Positions 1-11,722 of a DNA stretch of 64,000 nucleotides are shown piece by piece. Position 1 is the stretch's first letter. The number at the start of each line of letters is the position of its first letter. The position numbers and the translations under genes were made by a program. The notes under the pieces are model-generated. The model did no database searches, had not been told where the DNA came from, and worked only from the letters and a program-made list of their open reading frames with translations. This stretch comes from Symbiodinium natans (taxonomy: Eukaryota > Sar > Dinophyceae > Suessiales > Symbiodiniaceae). The stretch lies in contig CAJNDS010000506.1 of assembly GCA_905221605.1 (NCBI GenBank), positions 1-64,000 of the forward strand, in the 5' to 3' direction.

Positions 1-505
1 TTAGATAGTTTAGATAGTTTAGATAGTTTAGAAAGTTTCAATTCCCTCTGGGTCGTCCCCAGCCAGAGGTTAGATAGTTTAGATAGTTTAGATAGTTCAG
101 GAAGCCCCTGAACTATCTAAACTATCTAAACTATCTAACCTCTTTCCGGGGAGGCCCCCAGGAGGTTTGAAACTTTCTAAACTATCTAAGCTATCTAAAC
201 TATCTAAACTATCTAACCTCCATTTTGGGAGAAAAGGAGGTTAGATAGTTTAGATAGTTTAGATAGTTTAGATAGTTTAGACGAGCCTCTAAACTATCTA
301 AACCATCTAACCTCGGTTTTGGGAAAAAAGGAGGTTAGATAGTTTAGACAGTTTAGATAGTTTAGATAGTTGAGACGAGCCCCTAAACCATCTAAACTAT
401 CTAACCTCCTTTTTTCCCAAAATAGAGGTTAGATAGTTTAGATAGTTTAGATAGTTTAGAAAGTTTTAATTCGCTCTGGGTCGCCCCCAGCCAGAGGTTA
501 GATAG
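1..505. repeat. TTAGATAGTT decamer arrays in both orientations
   Basis: Runs of the 10-bp unit TTTAGATAGT alternate with runs of its reverse complement (AACTATCTAA). They are separated by GC-rich spacers that also recur, such as CCCTCTGGGTCG and TTTTGGGAAAAAAGGAGG. Neighbouring runs of opposite strand can fold into long hairpins. No coding capacity is visible. The array runs off the left edge of the window. Confidence 0.9.
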
Positions 506-682
506 TATTGGGGGGAGGCGCGGGCTCGTAATTTAGTATTACGGGAGGCCCGGGCTCGTAATTTAGTATTGGGGGGAGGCGCGGGCTCGTAATTTAGTAT
601 TGGGGGGAGGTGCGGGCTCGTAATTTAGTATTGGGGGGAGGCCGGGCTCGTAATTTAGTATTGGGGGGAGGCCCGGGCTCCC
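506..682 (+). repeat. 31-bp GC/AT-alternating tandem repeat, about 5 copies
   Basis: The unit is GTAATTTAGTATTGGGGGGA followed by GGCGCGGGCTC, 31 bp. About five copies differ by one or a few bases. It follows the TTAGATAGTT array directly. No gene is visible. Confidence 0.85.
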
Positions 683-910
683 CCGCCTTTTCGGACTTAA
701 ATTATTTACATAATTTAAATGTGACGGGCAGGTTTCGGATTTATATTATTTAAATTATTCAATTCGGCCGGGAATTCAATAATTCAAATAATTTACATAA
801 TTTACATAATTTACATAATCTAAATAATTTAAATAATTTGAATAATTTAAATCGCTCAAATAATTTAGATAATTTAAATAATTTAAATCCGAAAGTGGGG
901 GGGGGGGGGA
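683..910. repeat. AT-rich array (ATAATTTAAAT-like) ending in a G tract
   Basis: Short runs of AATAATTTAAAT/ATTTACATAATTT with weak 11-12 bp periodicity lead into a 12-G tract at about 898-910. No coding signal is seen. Confidence 0.75.
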
Positions 911-924
911 TTCTGAGTTCACGT

Positions 925-2660
925 TTTCACCCAAAGCGCTAAATCGCAAGGCCTGGTCCCTAAGATTTTGGGTTCAAGTTTTCCTCCAAAGAGCCAAATC
1001 GCAAGCCCTGGTCCCTAAGATTTTCGGCTCAAGTTTTCCTCCAAAGAGCCAAATCGCAAGCCTGGTCCCTAAGATTTTGGGTTCAAGTTTTCCTCCAAAG
1101 AGCCAAATCGCAAGCCCTGGTCCCTAAGATTTTGGGTTCAAGTTTTTCTCCAAAGAGCCAAATCGCAAGCCCTGGTCCCTAAGATTTTGGGTTCAAGTTT
1201 TCCTCCAAAGAGCCAAATCGCAAGCCCTGGTCCCTAAGATTTTGGGTTCAAGTTTTGCTCCAAAGAGCCAAATCGCAAGCCCTGGTCCCTAAGATTTTGG
1301 GTTCAAGTTTTCCTCCAAAAAGCCAAATCGCAAGCCCTGGTCCCTAAGATTTTGGGTCCAAGTTTTCCTCCAAAGAGCCAAATCGCAAGCCCTGGTCACT
1401 AAGATTTTGGGTTCAAGTTTTCCTCCAAAGAGCCACATCGCAAGCCCTGGTCCCTAAGGTTTTGGGTTCAAGTTTTCCTCCAAAAAGCCAAATCGCAAGC
1501 CCTGGTCCCTAAGATTTTGGGTTCAAGTTTGCCTCCAAAAAGCCAAATCGCAAGCCCTGGTCCCTAAGATTTTGGGTTCAAGGTTTCCTCCAAAGAGCCA
1601 AATCGCAAGCCCTGGTCCCTAAGATTTTGGGTTCAAGTTTTCCTCCAAAGAGCCAAATCGCAAGCCCTGGTCCCTAAGATTTTGGGTTCAAGTTTTCCTC
1701 CAAAGAGCCAAATCGCAAGCCCTGGTCCCTAAGATTGTGGGTTCAAGTTTTCCTCCAGCCAAAGAGCCAAATCGCAAGCCCTGGCCCCTAAGGTTTTGGG
1801 TTCAAGTTTTCCTCCAAAGAGCCAAATCGCAAGCCCTGGTCCCTAAGATTTTGGGTTCAATTTTTTCTCCAAAGAGCCAAATCGCAAGCCCTGGTCCCTA
1901 AGATTTTGGGTTCAAGTTTTCCTCCAAAGAGCAAAATCGCAAGCCCTGGTCCCTAAGATGTTGGGTTCAAGTTTGCCTCCAAAGAGCCAAATCGCAAGCC
2001 CTGGTCCCTAAGATTTTGGGTTCAAGTTTGCCTCCAAAGAGCCAAATCGCAAGCCCTGGTCCCTAAGATTTTGGGTTCAAGTTTTCCTCCAAAGAGCCAA
2101 ATCGCAAGCCCTGGTCCCTAAGATTTTGGGTTCAAGTTTTCCTCCAAAGAGCCAAATCGCAAGCCCTGGTCCCTAAGATTTTGGGTTCAAGTTTTCCTCC
2201 AGCCAAAGAGCCAAATCGCAAGCCCTGGTCCCTAAGATTTTGGGTTCAAGTTTTCCTCCAAAGAGCCAAATCGCAAGCCCTGGTCCCTAAGATTTTGGGT
2301 TCAAGTTTTTCTCCAAAGAGCCAAATCGCAAGCCCTGGTCCCTAAGATTTTGGGTTCAAGTTTTCCTCCAAAGGCCAAATCGCAAGCCCTGGTCCCTAAG
2401 ATTTTGGGTTCAAGTTTTCCTCCAAAGAGCCAAATCGCAAGCCCTGGTCCCTAAGATTTTGGGTTCAAGTTTTCCTCCAAAGAGCCAAATCGCAAGCCCT
2501 GGTCCCTAAGATTTTGGGTTCAAGTTTTCCTCCAAAGAGCCAAATCGCAAGCCCTGGTCCCTAAGATTTTGGGTTCAAGTTTTCCTCCAAAGAGCCAAAT
2601 CGCAAGCCCTGGTTTCTAAGATTTTGGGTTCAATTTTTCCTCCAAAGAGCCAAATCGCAA
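925..2660 (+). repeat. 55-bp satellite A, about 31 tandem copies
   Basis: The unit begins GGTCCCTAAGATTTTGGGTT, continues CAAGTTTTCCTCCAAAGAGC and ends CAAATCGCAAGCCCT, 55 bp in total. Copies are highly uniform. Occasional differences include AGCC insertions at about 1755 and 2200 and single-base variants. It has no open frame of interest because 55 is not a multiple of 3. Diverged copies of the same unit recur at 5925-6440, so it is a dispersed family rather than a single local expansion. Confidence 0.95.
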
Positions 2661-3420
2661 CCCTATCTCTGTCGCTATCTTTCTTTCTTTCGTTTTTTCT
2701 TTAGCTTTCTCTCTTTCCTGTCCCTACCCATTCTCAGCCTCTCTATCTCACTCTATGCGCGATGGAAGCAGGCGTCCTTTTTACGTTTTCTGTGTTTTCA
2801 AGCCAAAAAAAGACATCCCAAAAGAAAGCACTTAGGGGTATCCCTTTTGCTCGTTTGAAGACACAGAAAGCGATTAAAGAGACACCGTTTTGGATTGGCA
2901 GCAAACGCAGCTGATGCTCATGGTATCTCACTCTATACATAGGGGCGATGGAATGGGTGTCCTTTTTTCAATCGTTTTCTGCATCTTCAAGGGAGAAAAA
3001 GCGACACACCCCGAGAAGGAAAAGCACATATTTGCTAGAGAGGGGTGAAGAGCTCCTCTCTTTACTTATTCTTTACTTATTCTTTCCCTTTCCTCTCTTT
3101 CTATCTGTTCTTGTTCTTTTTCGCTTCAACAAGCAAAATAAGGGAAAGGAGATTTCCTGAAGAGGTGGGAGGACACCTATCTGTGAAGAGCAAGAATGGT
3201 TCTTTCTCATTCAAAAGGGACAGGGGAGAGATGCACCTTCTTTGCGCCTTGTTTGGTCCGTCCCTCTCCTTGCTTCCGGTCTCTTCTATTCCTTAGAAAG
3301 AGAGGAAAGACGAAGACGAGTACCATCTTCTCTTTGCCATGGGCAAAACCCGAGGGGCGCCAGGCGGGCCAGGGGGGGGCCAGGGGGACAGGGTAGAAAG
3401 GCCCGAAACCACCTAAACTA
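2661..3420. other. Pyrimidine/purine-rich non-coding stretch
   Basis: CTTT/TCTC-rich and GAGA-rich segments alternate, with only short frames in every register and no family resemblance. Parts (CTCACTCTATG, GGGCGATGGAA) occur twice, at about 2745 and 2930. I see no gene. Confidence 0.5.
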
Positions 3421-4085
3421 TCTAAACTATCTAACCTTGAGTATTTATGTGGGAGCTCAGTGTTCCAAAAACTTACAGCAAGGGGGACACTGCTTGCGAT
3501 TTGTCATTTTGGGAGCTCCGTTTTCAAAAACTTTCGGGGGACACTGCTTGCGATTTGACATTTTGGGAGCTCCGTTTTCCAAAAGCTTAAGGGGCACACT
3601 GCTTGCGAATTGTCATTTTGGGCGCTCAGGTTTCCAAAAGCTTTAGGGGGGGCACTGCTTGCGATTCATCATTTTGGGAGCTCAGTTGTCCAAACACTTA
3701 AGGGGGACACTGCTTGCGATTTGTCATTTTGGAAGCTCTGTTTTCCAAAACTTCAGGGGGACACTGCTTGCGACTTGTCATTTTGGGAGCTCAGCTTACC
3801 AAAAAAAATGAGGGGGGACACAGCTTGCGATTTGTGGGAGCTCCGTTTCCAAAAACTGAAGGGGGACACTGCTTGCGATTTGTCATTTTGGGAGCTCAGT
3901 TTTCCGAACACTTAAGGGGGACACTGCTTGCGATTTGTCATTTTGGAAGTTCTGTTTTCCAAAACTTAAGGGGGCACTGCTTGCGATTTGTCATTTTGGG
4001 GGCTCCATTTTCCAAACACTTAAGGGGGACACTGCCTGCGATTTGTCATTTTGGGAGCTCAGTTTTCCAAAAACTTAAGGGCGAC
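3421..4085 (+). repeat. 55-bp satellite B (GGGGGACACTGCTTGCGA family), about 12 copies
   Basis: The unit is GGGGGACACTGCTTGCGATT, then TGTCATTTTGGGAGCTCAGTT, then TTCCAAACACTTAA, about 55 bp, with 50-57 bp variants. Frames of 100-200 codons cross it only because the period rotates the reading frame through the same peptide (GGHCLRFVILGAPFSK), so they are repeat artefacts. The sequence is unrelated to satellite A although the period is the same. A short TATCTAAACTATCTAAC run at 3416-3436 links it to the array at the left edge. Confidence 0.9.
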
Positions 4086-4145
4086 TTAAATTCCAGCCCC
4101 CCCTTGCCCAAGGCCGCCCCCAGGAAGAACAAGAAGAAGAGACAA

Positions 4146-4150
4146 GAGCG

Positions 4151-4212
<62 letters not shown>
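4146..4212 (+). repeat. (GA)n microsatellite
   Basis: About 60 bp of uninterrupted GA dinucleotides lie within a longer purine-rich stretch. Confidence 0.95.
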
Positions 4213-4216
<4 letters not shown>

Positions 4217-4958
4217 CCAAGAAGCGGGAGGAACTTGTAGTGAGATGGATTTGTGTCCTTACACAAACATTCAAAGAAGAGGAAGAAGAGAGGCGAGGGT
4301 GGATGAAGGTAGTGAGGTTGAATAGTGGCGCCTCTCAGAATTTGTTGTTTATTCTTTCCTTCTTTCTTTCTTCTTCCCAAAGGCAAGAAAGGGATGAGAG
4401 GAGAGTTACGACAATTGAGTTGTTCTTTGTCCTTCTCCTGTTCTCCGACCCCTTTCTCTCCTCGATAAGAAAAACGAAAAAAACACTTTTGTTCATTCCT
4501 TGGTGTATTCCTCTTGTTGTCTGTTCCTTCTCGCTGAATGAGTCTGTTGAAAGAACACGCACAAATGAACAGGGGAGCCGTTTTGTCCTATCTGAACAGA
4601 ACTGTTGGAACTCAGGGGGGGTGGATTGCAGACAAACTGGAGGGAACAGGGGAACTCAGCCCTGGGAGGGGCCACTTTTTGCAACACAACTGCCTGCTTC
4701 TCTCCTTTCTCGTCCATGTGACAAAATGGAGGGAACAAGGGAACTCAGGCCTGCACTAGGGGGAGCCGAGACCCCCTTTGCAACGAGCAGCTGCCTGCTT
4801 TCCTTGTTTGTTTTTTCTTTGTGCTTTCCTTCTTTCTTTTTTTGTCTTTCTTCTTTCTTTCGTTCTTTCTTTCGTTCTTTCTTTCGTTCTTTCTTTCGTC
4901 CTTTCTTTCGTTGAGGTGTTTGTGGGGGGGAGACCCTCACGCGCACGCGTGCAGCCCC
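4213..4958. other. Low-complexity stretch with CTTT/GTTCTTTC tract
   Basis: Purine- and pyrimidine-rich sequence contains a TTCTTTCTTTCG tetranucleotide-like tract at about 4820-4912. Short frames on both strands encode only Ser/Leu/Lys/Glu-rich low-complexity peptides. I see no gene. Confidence 0.5.
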
Positions 4959-5425
4959 AAATCCGACTCCGCGAGACTGTTTGCAATTCTCTCCTCCATA
5001 AGAAAAGCAAAGAGCAGAGAAAAAGCGAGAAGAGATGAGAGCGAGGACGAAGGTAACGAGATGATCTTGGGTTCTTGGACATTCATCTTGCTTTCCGGCA
5101 AGAACAGAGCCCGAGAAGAGAGATAAGAGAGCAAGATAAGAGAGCAGAGGAGAGGATGGATGAAGGCAGTGAGAATGAATCAGGGCGTCTCCCCATTAGT
5201 TTTTGGTTTATTTTCTTCCTCATTTCTTCTCCAACAGGCAAGAAAGGGAAGAGAGGAGAGATGAGGAGAGTGTGTAAATAGAAGAGTGACATATTTGCAC
5301 GTTTACCTCTTCCTTGTTCTTCTCCTGTTATCCGACTCCTTTTTCTCCTGAAAGAACCGCAGGTTAGTCAAAGGTTTGTTGTTTTCCTCTTATCGTCTGT
5401 TCCTTTCTCGCTGAATGGGAAGATC
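4959..5425. repeat. Duplicated block, copy 1
   Basis: This block, running from the CCCCAAATCCGACTCCGCGA region to the GGAAGATCAAAAG end, reappears almost base for base at about 8583-9063 and in part at about 9901-10205. It includes AGCGAGGACGAAGGTAACGA, a tail resembling CTGTTATCCGACTCC, and TTCCTTTCTCGCTGAATGGG. Frames through it are not conserved between copies, so it is treated as a repeat and not a gene. Confidence 0.8.
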
Positions 5426-5924
5426 AAAAGCTCATGCTGGACAGGGGCACAGGGGAACCGTCTTCGTCCTTGTATATACCCCCTTCTTACTCCTTAAACG
5501 AAGGAACGGAAAAGTTGGAACGCAGGGGAGAGATTAAAGAAGGCAAAAGGACGGGAACAGGGGAAGTCATCCCTGCCCTAGGGGAGAGTAGGGCTACCGT
5601 CTGCAACAAACAAGTACTTGCTTCTCTCTCTTCCCGTCCATGCGCGTCGCTCATCTAATGTTATGCATTCTCTCCTCCATAAGAAAAACAGGACGAGACA
5701 ACAGCTAGAAGGGAGAGAGCAGAGAGAAGAGGGAGGATGAATGTGGTGAGATTGGTTTGTGTTCTTAAATCTTCATTCTGTAACAAGAGAACCGCATGGA
5801 GGATGAATGCAGTGAGACTGAGAAAGGGCGCTTATCTTTATCATTTGTTATTCCTTCCTTGTGTGTTTCTTGTACATTCTGCTCGTGGCTTCCTCTTTCT
5901 TTTTCTTGCTGTTATCTAGCTTGC
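5426..5924. other. Repeat modules (GTTATGCATTCTCTCC family)
   Basis: This contains the first copy of a module with GTTATGCATTCTCTCCTCCA, AGCTAGAAGGGAGAGAGCAG and GGATGAATGCAGTGAGACTG. The module returns near 8149, 9270, 9468, 10458, 10962 and 11471. No coding signal is seen. Confidence 0.6.
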
Positions 5925-6440
5925 TTCGCAAGCCCTGGACCCTAAAGTGTTGGGTTTTTCCTCCAAAGGGTCTGAGATAGTGGGTTCAACTTTTAATCCA
6001 AAGGGTCAAATCGCAAGCCCTAGCCCTAAGATTTTTCGATTGACCAAAGAGATAAATCGCAAGCCCTGGTCCCTAAGATTTTGGGTTCAATATTTGCTCC
6101 AAAGAGTCAAATCGCAAGCCCTGGTCCCTAAGATGTTGGGTTCAAATTTCCAAAGAGTCAAATCATAAGCCCTGGTCTCTAAGATTTTGGGGTCAATATT
6201 TGCTCCAAAAAGTCAAATCGCAAGCCCTGGTCCCCAAGAGTTTTGGTCTCAGCTCTTCTCAAAGAGACGCAAGCCCTGGTCCCTAAGATGTTTGGTCTCA
6301 GTTCTCCTCCAAAGAGACAAATCGCAAGCCCTGGCCCCTAAGATTTCTGGTCTCAGTTCTAGAAACAAACTGCAGGCCCTGGTCCCTAGGACTTTGTGTC
6401 TAAGTTCCCCTCCAAAGAGACAAAGCACAAAGCTTTGCTG
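5925..6440 (+). repeat. Diverged satellite A copies
   Basis: About nine degenerate units keep GCAAGCCCTGGTCCCTAAGA and TTTTGGGTTCAA but have many indels and substitutions. This island is older than the uniform array at 925-2660. Confidence 0.85.
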
Positions 6441-6763
6441 CCTGAAGCAGCATTTGTTGCAAAGAGGGGCGGGGATCCTTGTGGGAAAGAGCTACGGTAG
6501 GTTTTAAGGCTTGTTGAGGATGTACACAGTCGCTACAGTTTCTCTTGGCTCAGTCTCGCAGAGCCCAAACGTAACGGCCGAAAGTTTCAGCACAAGGCGT
6601 GAGTCGCAGTCTTGATGGTCTTCGGATGTTGCATGTAACACAACGGCCCCTTTTTTAAGACGTCGCCTCACAATACAACACCCCAGCCATACCCTCGCTT
6701 TGCACTGCCTGTATTGTAGCTGTTCTCACTACTGTGACTTCTCTTTCTGGGCGTTAAGAAACA

Positions 6764-7799
6764 ATGCCGTATGCGCAATGGACAACATGCAAGAGCTGTG
6801 GACTCCAGGGTGTACGTCGCGCTGGCGTTTACAATCTGTCACGACGAGGTCTGTGCAAGAAGTGTTCCCACGGGAAAGTTATAAACGGCGCAAGACAGGG
6901 TGGCTGTTCTGGCGTGGGTGGAATGAAGAAACGTTCGGGCTCTTGCAATGGTCGTTTCCTGCCACAAATAAGCCGTCACAGGACTTGGCGTGGCATTGGG
7001 CTGTGCATCGAAGACTTCGAATATCTTTGCGCAAGCTACACTCTGGCAGAGAGCAGGGCCATCCAAGACCTTGGTTGGGAAAGGCATGCCTGCCACAAAG
7101 GTTCTACAGCGTTCCGAAGCTGAATGAGATCCTTGAAGCCATGTCCACCACCCGCTTCTGTCACATCGACAGATTCAGAGACGCTGTTTCACTGGAGCTA
7201 CAAGATGTGGTCAAACAAGCTCGTTCTGATTATTGGTCTGTCGCGATTTGTTTTGCCGTCAGATACATGCAAAGTCCCAGGGGGGTTGCAATGAAGTTGC
7301 TGAAAGCCAAAGACAAGAAGGAGTTCACGAACATCATCTTGAGCTCGCGGAGATCTAAAGCGTACAGACAAACAGGGATCACCACTGTTAATCTGCCTGG
7401 GGTGCTTCGGTTTCCGAGTCCTTTTGTCGACGTGGTCAGTTTCAATCTTTTGATGCGTTGGAAGATGCCATTGCGAACTGCATGACGAAATTCTGCGAGG
7501 GTACCAAAGATGAACACTTCTCTGCCAGGCAGGCGGCTTTGGACCTTTGCAACAAGCGTGGCGTTTGTGGTGGCTTGACCAAACAGCGGAGACCATCGCA
7601 CGTGCGACTCGGGCCGGGTGGCAAGATTGGGTTCTATCACGCTCACAGCGCGGACGGCTATACGAAGATGAAAATACCCCTGCGAGCACCTTTGCTTCGA
7701 CAAACTGCGTACTGTGAGTACGGGAAGTTGGTTAAGCGAGTAAACTTCCCGAAGCTGAAGAAGTTTCATGCGTATGTGCCCGCGTCAGAAAGGCCTTAA
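6764..7799 (+). pseudogene. Degraded coding island of unknown family with N-terminal zinc-ribbon-like CxxC pairs
   Basis: Three collinear open stretches together look like one protein. ATG at 6764 opens a frame to 7123 with two CxxC pairs (CKSCG and CKKCS, about 21 residues apart). The next reading frame carries 7124 to about 7400 (EILEAMSTTRF to TGITTVNLPG). The third frame carries about 7393 to the TAA at 7797-7799 (SFDALEDAIANCMTKF to KKFHAYVPASERP). Each transition is a one-base shift with no obvious splice site, so disabling indels are the simplest explanation; assembly error or unusual introns remain possible. Base composition is more balanced than in the purine/pyrimidine-rich flanks. 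I do not recognise the family. A small zinc-binding protein or a transposon-derived protein are both possible, and no catalytic motif is seen. Confidence 0.4.
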
Positions 7800-10700
7800 A
7801 GCCTTGAGGTTCGATGTTGGAGTTTGTGTGCAAAGTATACAGCAGCCCTTTGAGAGCAAGGGACCAGGGTGCGGTCAAGCGCCAGACACTCTTGTTAGTT
7901 CCTTGTGTTTCCCCCTGTTATCTGTTCCTTTCTAGCTGAATGGGTAGACCAAAAGAACATGCGCAAGTGGACAGGGGAACCGTCTTCGTCCTTGTATTTA
8001 CCTTCTTTTTTCTCCTTGAAAGAAGGAACAGAAAAGTTGGAACGGAGGGAGGGATTAAAGAATGCAAAGGAAGGGAACAGAGGAACTCAGAACAAACAAG
8101 TACTTGCTTCTCTCTCTTCTCGTCCATGTGCTTCGCTCATCTAGTGCTATGCATTCTCTCTTCGGCAAGAAAAACAAGAAGAGACAAAAGCTAGAAGGGA
8201 GAGAGCAGAGGGAAGAGGGAGGATGAATGTAGTGAAATTGGTTTGTGTTCTTAAATCTTCATTCTGCAAGAAGAGAACCACAGAAGAGAAAGAAGAGAGG
8301 ATTAGAGGATGAATGCAGTGAGACTGGGTGTGGGCACTTGTCTTTGTCATCTGTTATTCCCTCCTCGTGTTTTCTTGTGCGTTCTGCTCAGAAAAGTTGG
8401 GGAGGGATGAAGGCAAAATTGAGGAATAAGGGAACTCAACCGCGCTCTAGTGGAAAACGAGCCCAGGGAACTCAGGCCTGCACTAGGTCACTAGGGCTCG
8501 AGACCCCCTTCGCAACGAACGGCTGCCCGCTTTCTTTCTTTCTTTCGAGGGGTTTGTGGGAGACCCCCACGCGCACGCGTGCAGCCCCAAATCTGACTTC
8601 GCGAGACTGTTTGCAATTCTCTCCTCCATAAGAAAAGCAAAGAGCAGAGAAAAAGCGAGAAGAGATGAGAGCGAGGACGAAGGTAACGAGATGATCTTGG
8701 GTTCTTGGACATTCATCTTGCTTTCCGGCAAGAACAGAGCCCGAGAAGAGATAAGAGAGCAAGATAAGAGAGCAGAGGAGAGGATGGATGAAGGCAGTGA
8801 GAATGAATCAGGGTGCCTCCCCCTTGCTTTTTTTTGGTTTATTTTCTTCCTCATTTTCTTCTCCAACAGGCAAGAAAGGGAAGAGCGGAGAGATGAGGAG
8901 AGTGTGTAAATAGAAGAGTGACATATTTTCATGTTTACTTCTTCCTTGTTCTTCTCCTGTTATCCGACTCCTTCTTCTCCTGAAAGAACCGCAGGTTAGT
9001 CAAAGGTTTGTTGTTTTCCTCTTATCGTCTGTTCCTTTCTCGCTGAATGGGAAGATCAAAAGAACCAGGGGAACCGTCTTCGTCCTTGTATATACCTTCT
9101 TTTTTTCCTTAAACGAAGAACGGAAAAGTTGGAATGCAAGGGAGAGATTAAAGAAGGCAAGGAAGGGAACAGGGGAACTCATCCCTGCCCTAGGGGGAGA
9201 GTGGGCCTTACGCAACAAACAAGTACTTGCTTCTCTTTCTTCCCGTCCAGGTGCTTCGCTCATCTAGTGTTATGCATTCTCTCCTCCATAAGCAAAACAA
9301 GAAGAGACAAGCGTATTTACCCTTTTCTTTCTCCTTGAAAGAAGGAACAGAAAAGTTGGAACGCAGGGGAAGGATTAAAGAACGCAAAGGAAGGGAACAG
9401 AGGAACTCAGAACAAACAAGTACTTGCTTCTTTCTCTTCCCGTCCATGTGCTTCGCTCATCTAGTGTTATGCATTCTCTCTTCCACAAGACAAACAAGAA
9501 AAGACAAAAGCTAGAAGGGAGAGAGCAGAGGGAAGAGGGAGGATGAATGTAGTGAGATTGGTTTGTGTTCTTAAATCTTCATTCTGCAAGAAGAGAACCA
9601 CAGAAGAGAAAGAAGAAAGGATTAGAGGATGAATGCAGTGAGACTGGGTGTGGGCACTTATCTTTGTCATTTGTTATTCCTTCCTCGTGTTTTCTTGTGC
9701 GTTCTGCTTAGAAAATTTGGAACGCAGGGGAGGGATGAAGGCAAAACTGAGGAATAAGGGAACTCATCTGCGCTCTAGGGGAAGACGAGCCCAGGGAACT
9801 CAGGCCTGCACTAGGTCTCTAGGGGGAGCCTTGCAACGAACAGCTGCCCGCTTTCTTTCGTTCTTTCGAGGGGTTTGTGGGGGGAGATCCCCGCGCGCAG
9901 CCCCAAATCCGACTTCGCGAGACTGTTTACTATTCTCTCCTCCATAAGAAAACACAGAGCAGAGAAAAAGCGAGAAGAGAGGAGAGCGAGGACGAAGGTA
10001 ACGAGATGATCTTGGGTTCTTGGACATTCATCTTTCTTTCCGGCAAGAACAGAGCCAGAGAAGAGAGATAAGAGAGCAAGATAAGAGAGCAGAGGAGAGG
10101 ATGGATGTCTTCCTTGTTCTTCACCTGTTATCCGACTCCCTTCTCCTGAAAAAATGTTTGTCGCATGTATGTTGTTTTCCTCTTGTTGTCTGTTCTTATC
10201 TCGTTGAATGGGTAAGTAAGTTCAAAAGAAAAAGCGCAAGAGGACAGGGAACCGTCTTCGTCCTTTGGTTTACTTCCTTTTTTCTCCCTAGAAGAATGAA
10301 CAGAAAAGTTGGAACGCAGGGGAGGGATCAAAGAACGCAAAAGGAAGGGAACACGGGAACTCATCCCTGCTCTAGGGGAAAATTAGGTCCCTTATGCAAC
10401 AAACAAGTACTTGCCCTCTCTATCTCTTCCCACCCATGTGCTTCGCTCATCTAGCGTTATGCATTCTCTCCTCCACAAGCAAAACAAGAAGAGACAAAAG
10501 CTAGAAGGGAGAGAGCAGAGAGAAGAGGGAGGATCAATGTACTGAGATTGGCTTGTGTTCTTAAATCTCCATTCTGCAAGAAGAGCACCACTTATTCCTT
10601 CCTCGTGTTTTTCTTGTACATTCTGCTCGTGGCTTCCTCTTTCTTTTCCTTGTTGTTATCTAGCTTGCTTAAACTCTCTTGTTCCTTGTGCTTTCCCCTG

Positions 10701-11600
10701 TTGTCTGTTCCTTTCTCGCTGAATGGGAAGATCAAAAAACATGCTGGACAGGGGAACCGTCTTCGTCCTTGTATATACAACTTTCTGTCTCCGTAAACGA
10801 AGGAACGGAAAACTTGGAACGCAGGGGAGAGATTAAAGAAGGCAAGAGGAAGGGAACAGGGGAACTCATCTCTGCCCTAGGGGGAGAGTGGGCCTCCTTA
10901 TGCAACAAAAAACTACTTGCTTCTCTCTCCTCTTCCCGTCCATGTGCTTCGCTCATCTAGTGTTATGCATTCTCTCTCGCACAAGAAAATCAAGAAGAGA
11001 CACAAGCTAGAAGGGAGAGAGCAGAGAGAAGAAGGAGGACAAGAAGAGAACCACAGAAGGGAAAGAAGAGAGGATTAGAGGATGAATGCAGTGAGACTGA
11101 GTGTGGGCACTTGTCTTTGCGATGGGATTTCATTCCTCGTGTTTTTCCTTGTACATTCTGCCCGTGGTTTCCTCGTCCTTGTTCTTGTTGTTCTCTTTAT
11201 CTAGCTTGCTTAAACACTCTTGCTAACTCCTGTAGATAAAATGAACATGCACAATTGGACAGGGGAACCGTCTTCGTCCTTCTTCTTTACCCCTTCTTTC
11301 TCCGTAAAAGACGGAACAGAACAGTTGGAGCGCAGAGGAGGGACTAAAGAAGGCAAAGGAAGGGAACAGGGGGGAACTCGTCCCTGCTCTAGGGGAGAGT
11401 GGGCCTCCCCTATGCAACAAACAACTACTTGCTTCTCGCTCTTCCCGTCCATGCGCTTCGCTCATCTAGTGTTATGCATTCTCTCCTCCATAAGCAAAAC
11501 AAGAAGAGACAAAAGCTAGAAGTGAGAGAGCAGCCAGAAGAGGGAGGACGAATGGGTTGAGATTGACATGTGTGCTTTATATGTAGCCATTATTCTCCTC
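7800..11600. repeat. Patchwork of duplicated modules
   Basis: This non-coding region is made of repeated blocks. One block, 8583-9063, matches 4959-5425. Another carries GAACCGTCTTCGTCCTTGTA and recurs near 5455, 7975, 9072, 10247, 10755 and 11265. A third carries GTTATGCATTCTCTC with AGCTAGAAGGGAGAGAGCAG. Copies are 85-98% alike by eye. Apparent frames up to 149 codons are low-complexity and not shared between copies. Confidence 0.7.
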
Positions 11601-11607
11601 GGTAAGA

Positions 11608-11614
11608 AGAGCCA

Positions 11615-11703
<89 letters not shown>

Positions 11704-11722
11704 GAGAGAGAGAGAGAGAGAA
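11608..11722 (+). repeat. (GA)n microsatellite
   Basis: About 110 bp of GA repeat with a few GC/TG interruptions. The opposite strand reads as poly Ser-Leu, which is not a gene. Confidence 0.95.

Noticed and set aside
925-2660. CRISPR-like array
   Set aside because: Units are uniform along the full 55 bp with no unique spacers, and the context is eukaryotic.
3242-4325. 134- and 203-codon frames
   Set aside because: They cross the 55-bp satellite B and a GA tract; the peptide is a rotated repeat.
8483-8932. 149-codon minus-strand frame
   Set aside because: Ser/Leu-rich low complexity in a duplicated block; the frame is not kept in the sister copies at 4959-5425 and 9901-10205.
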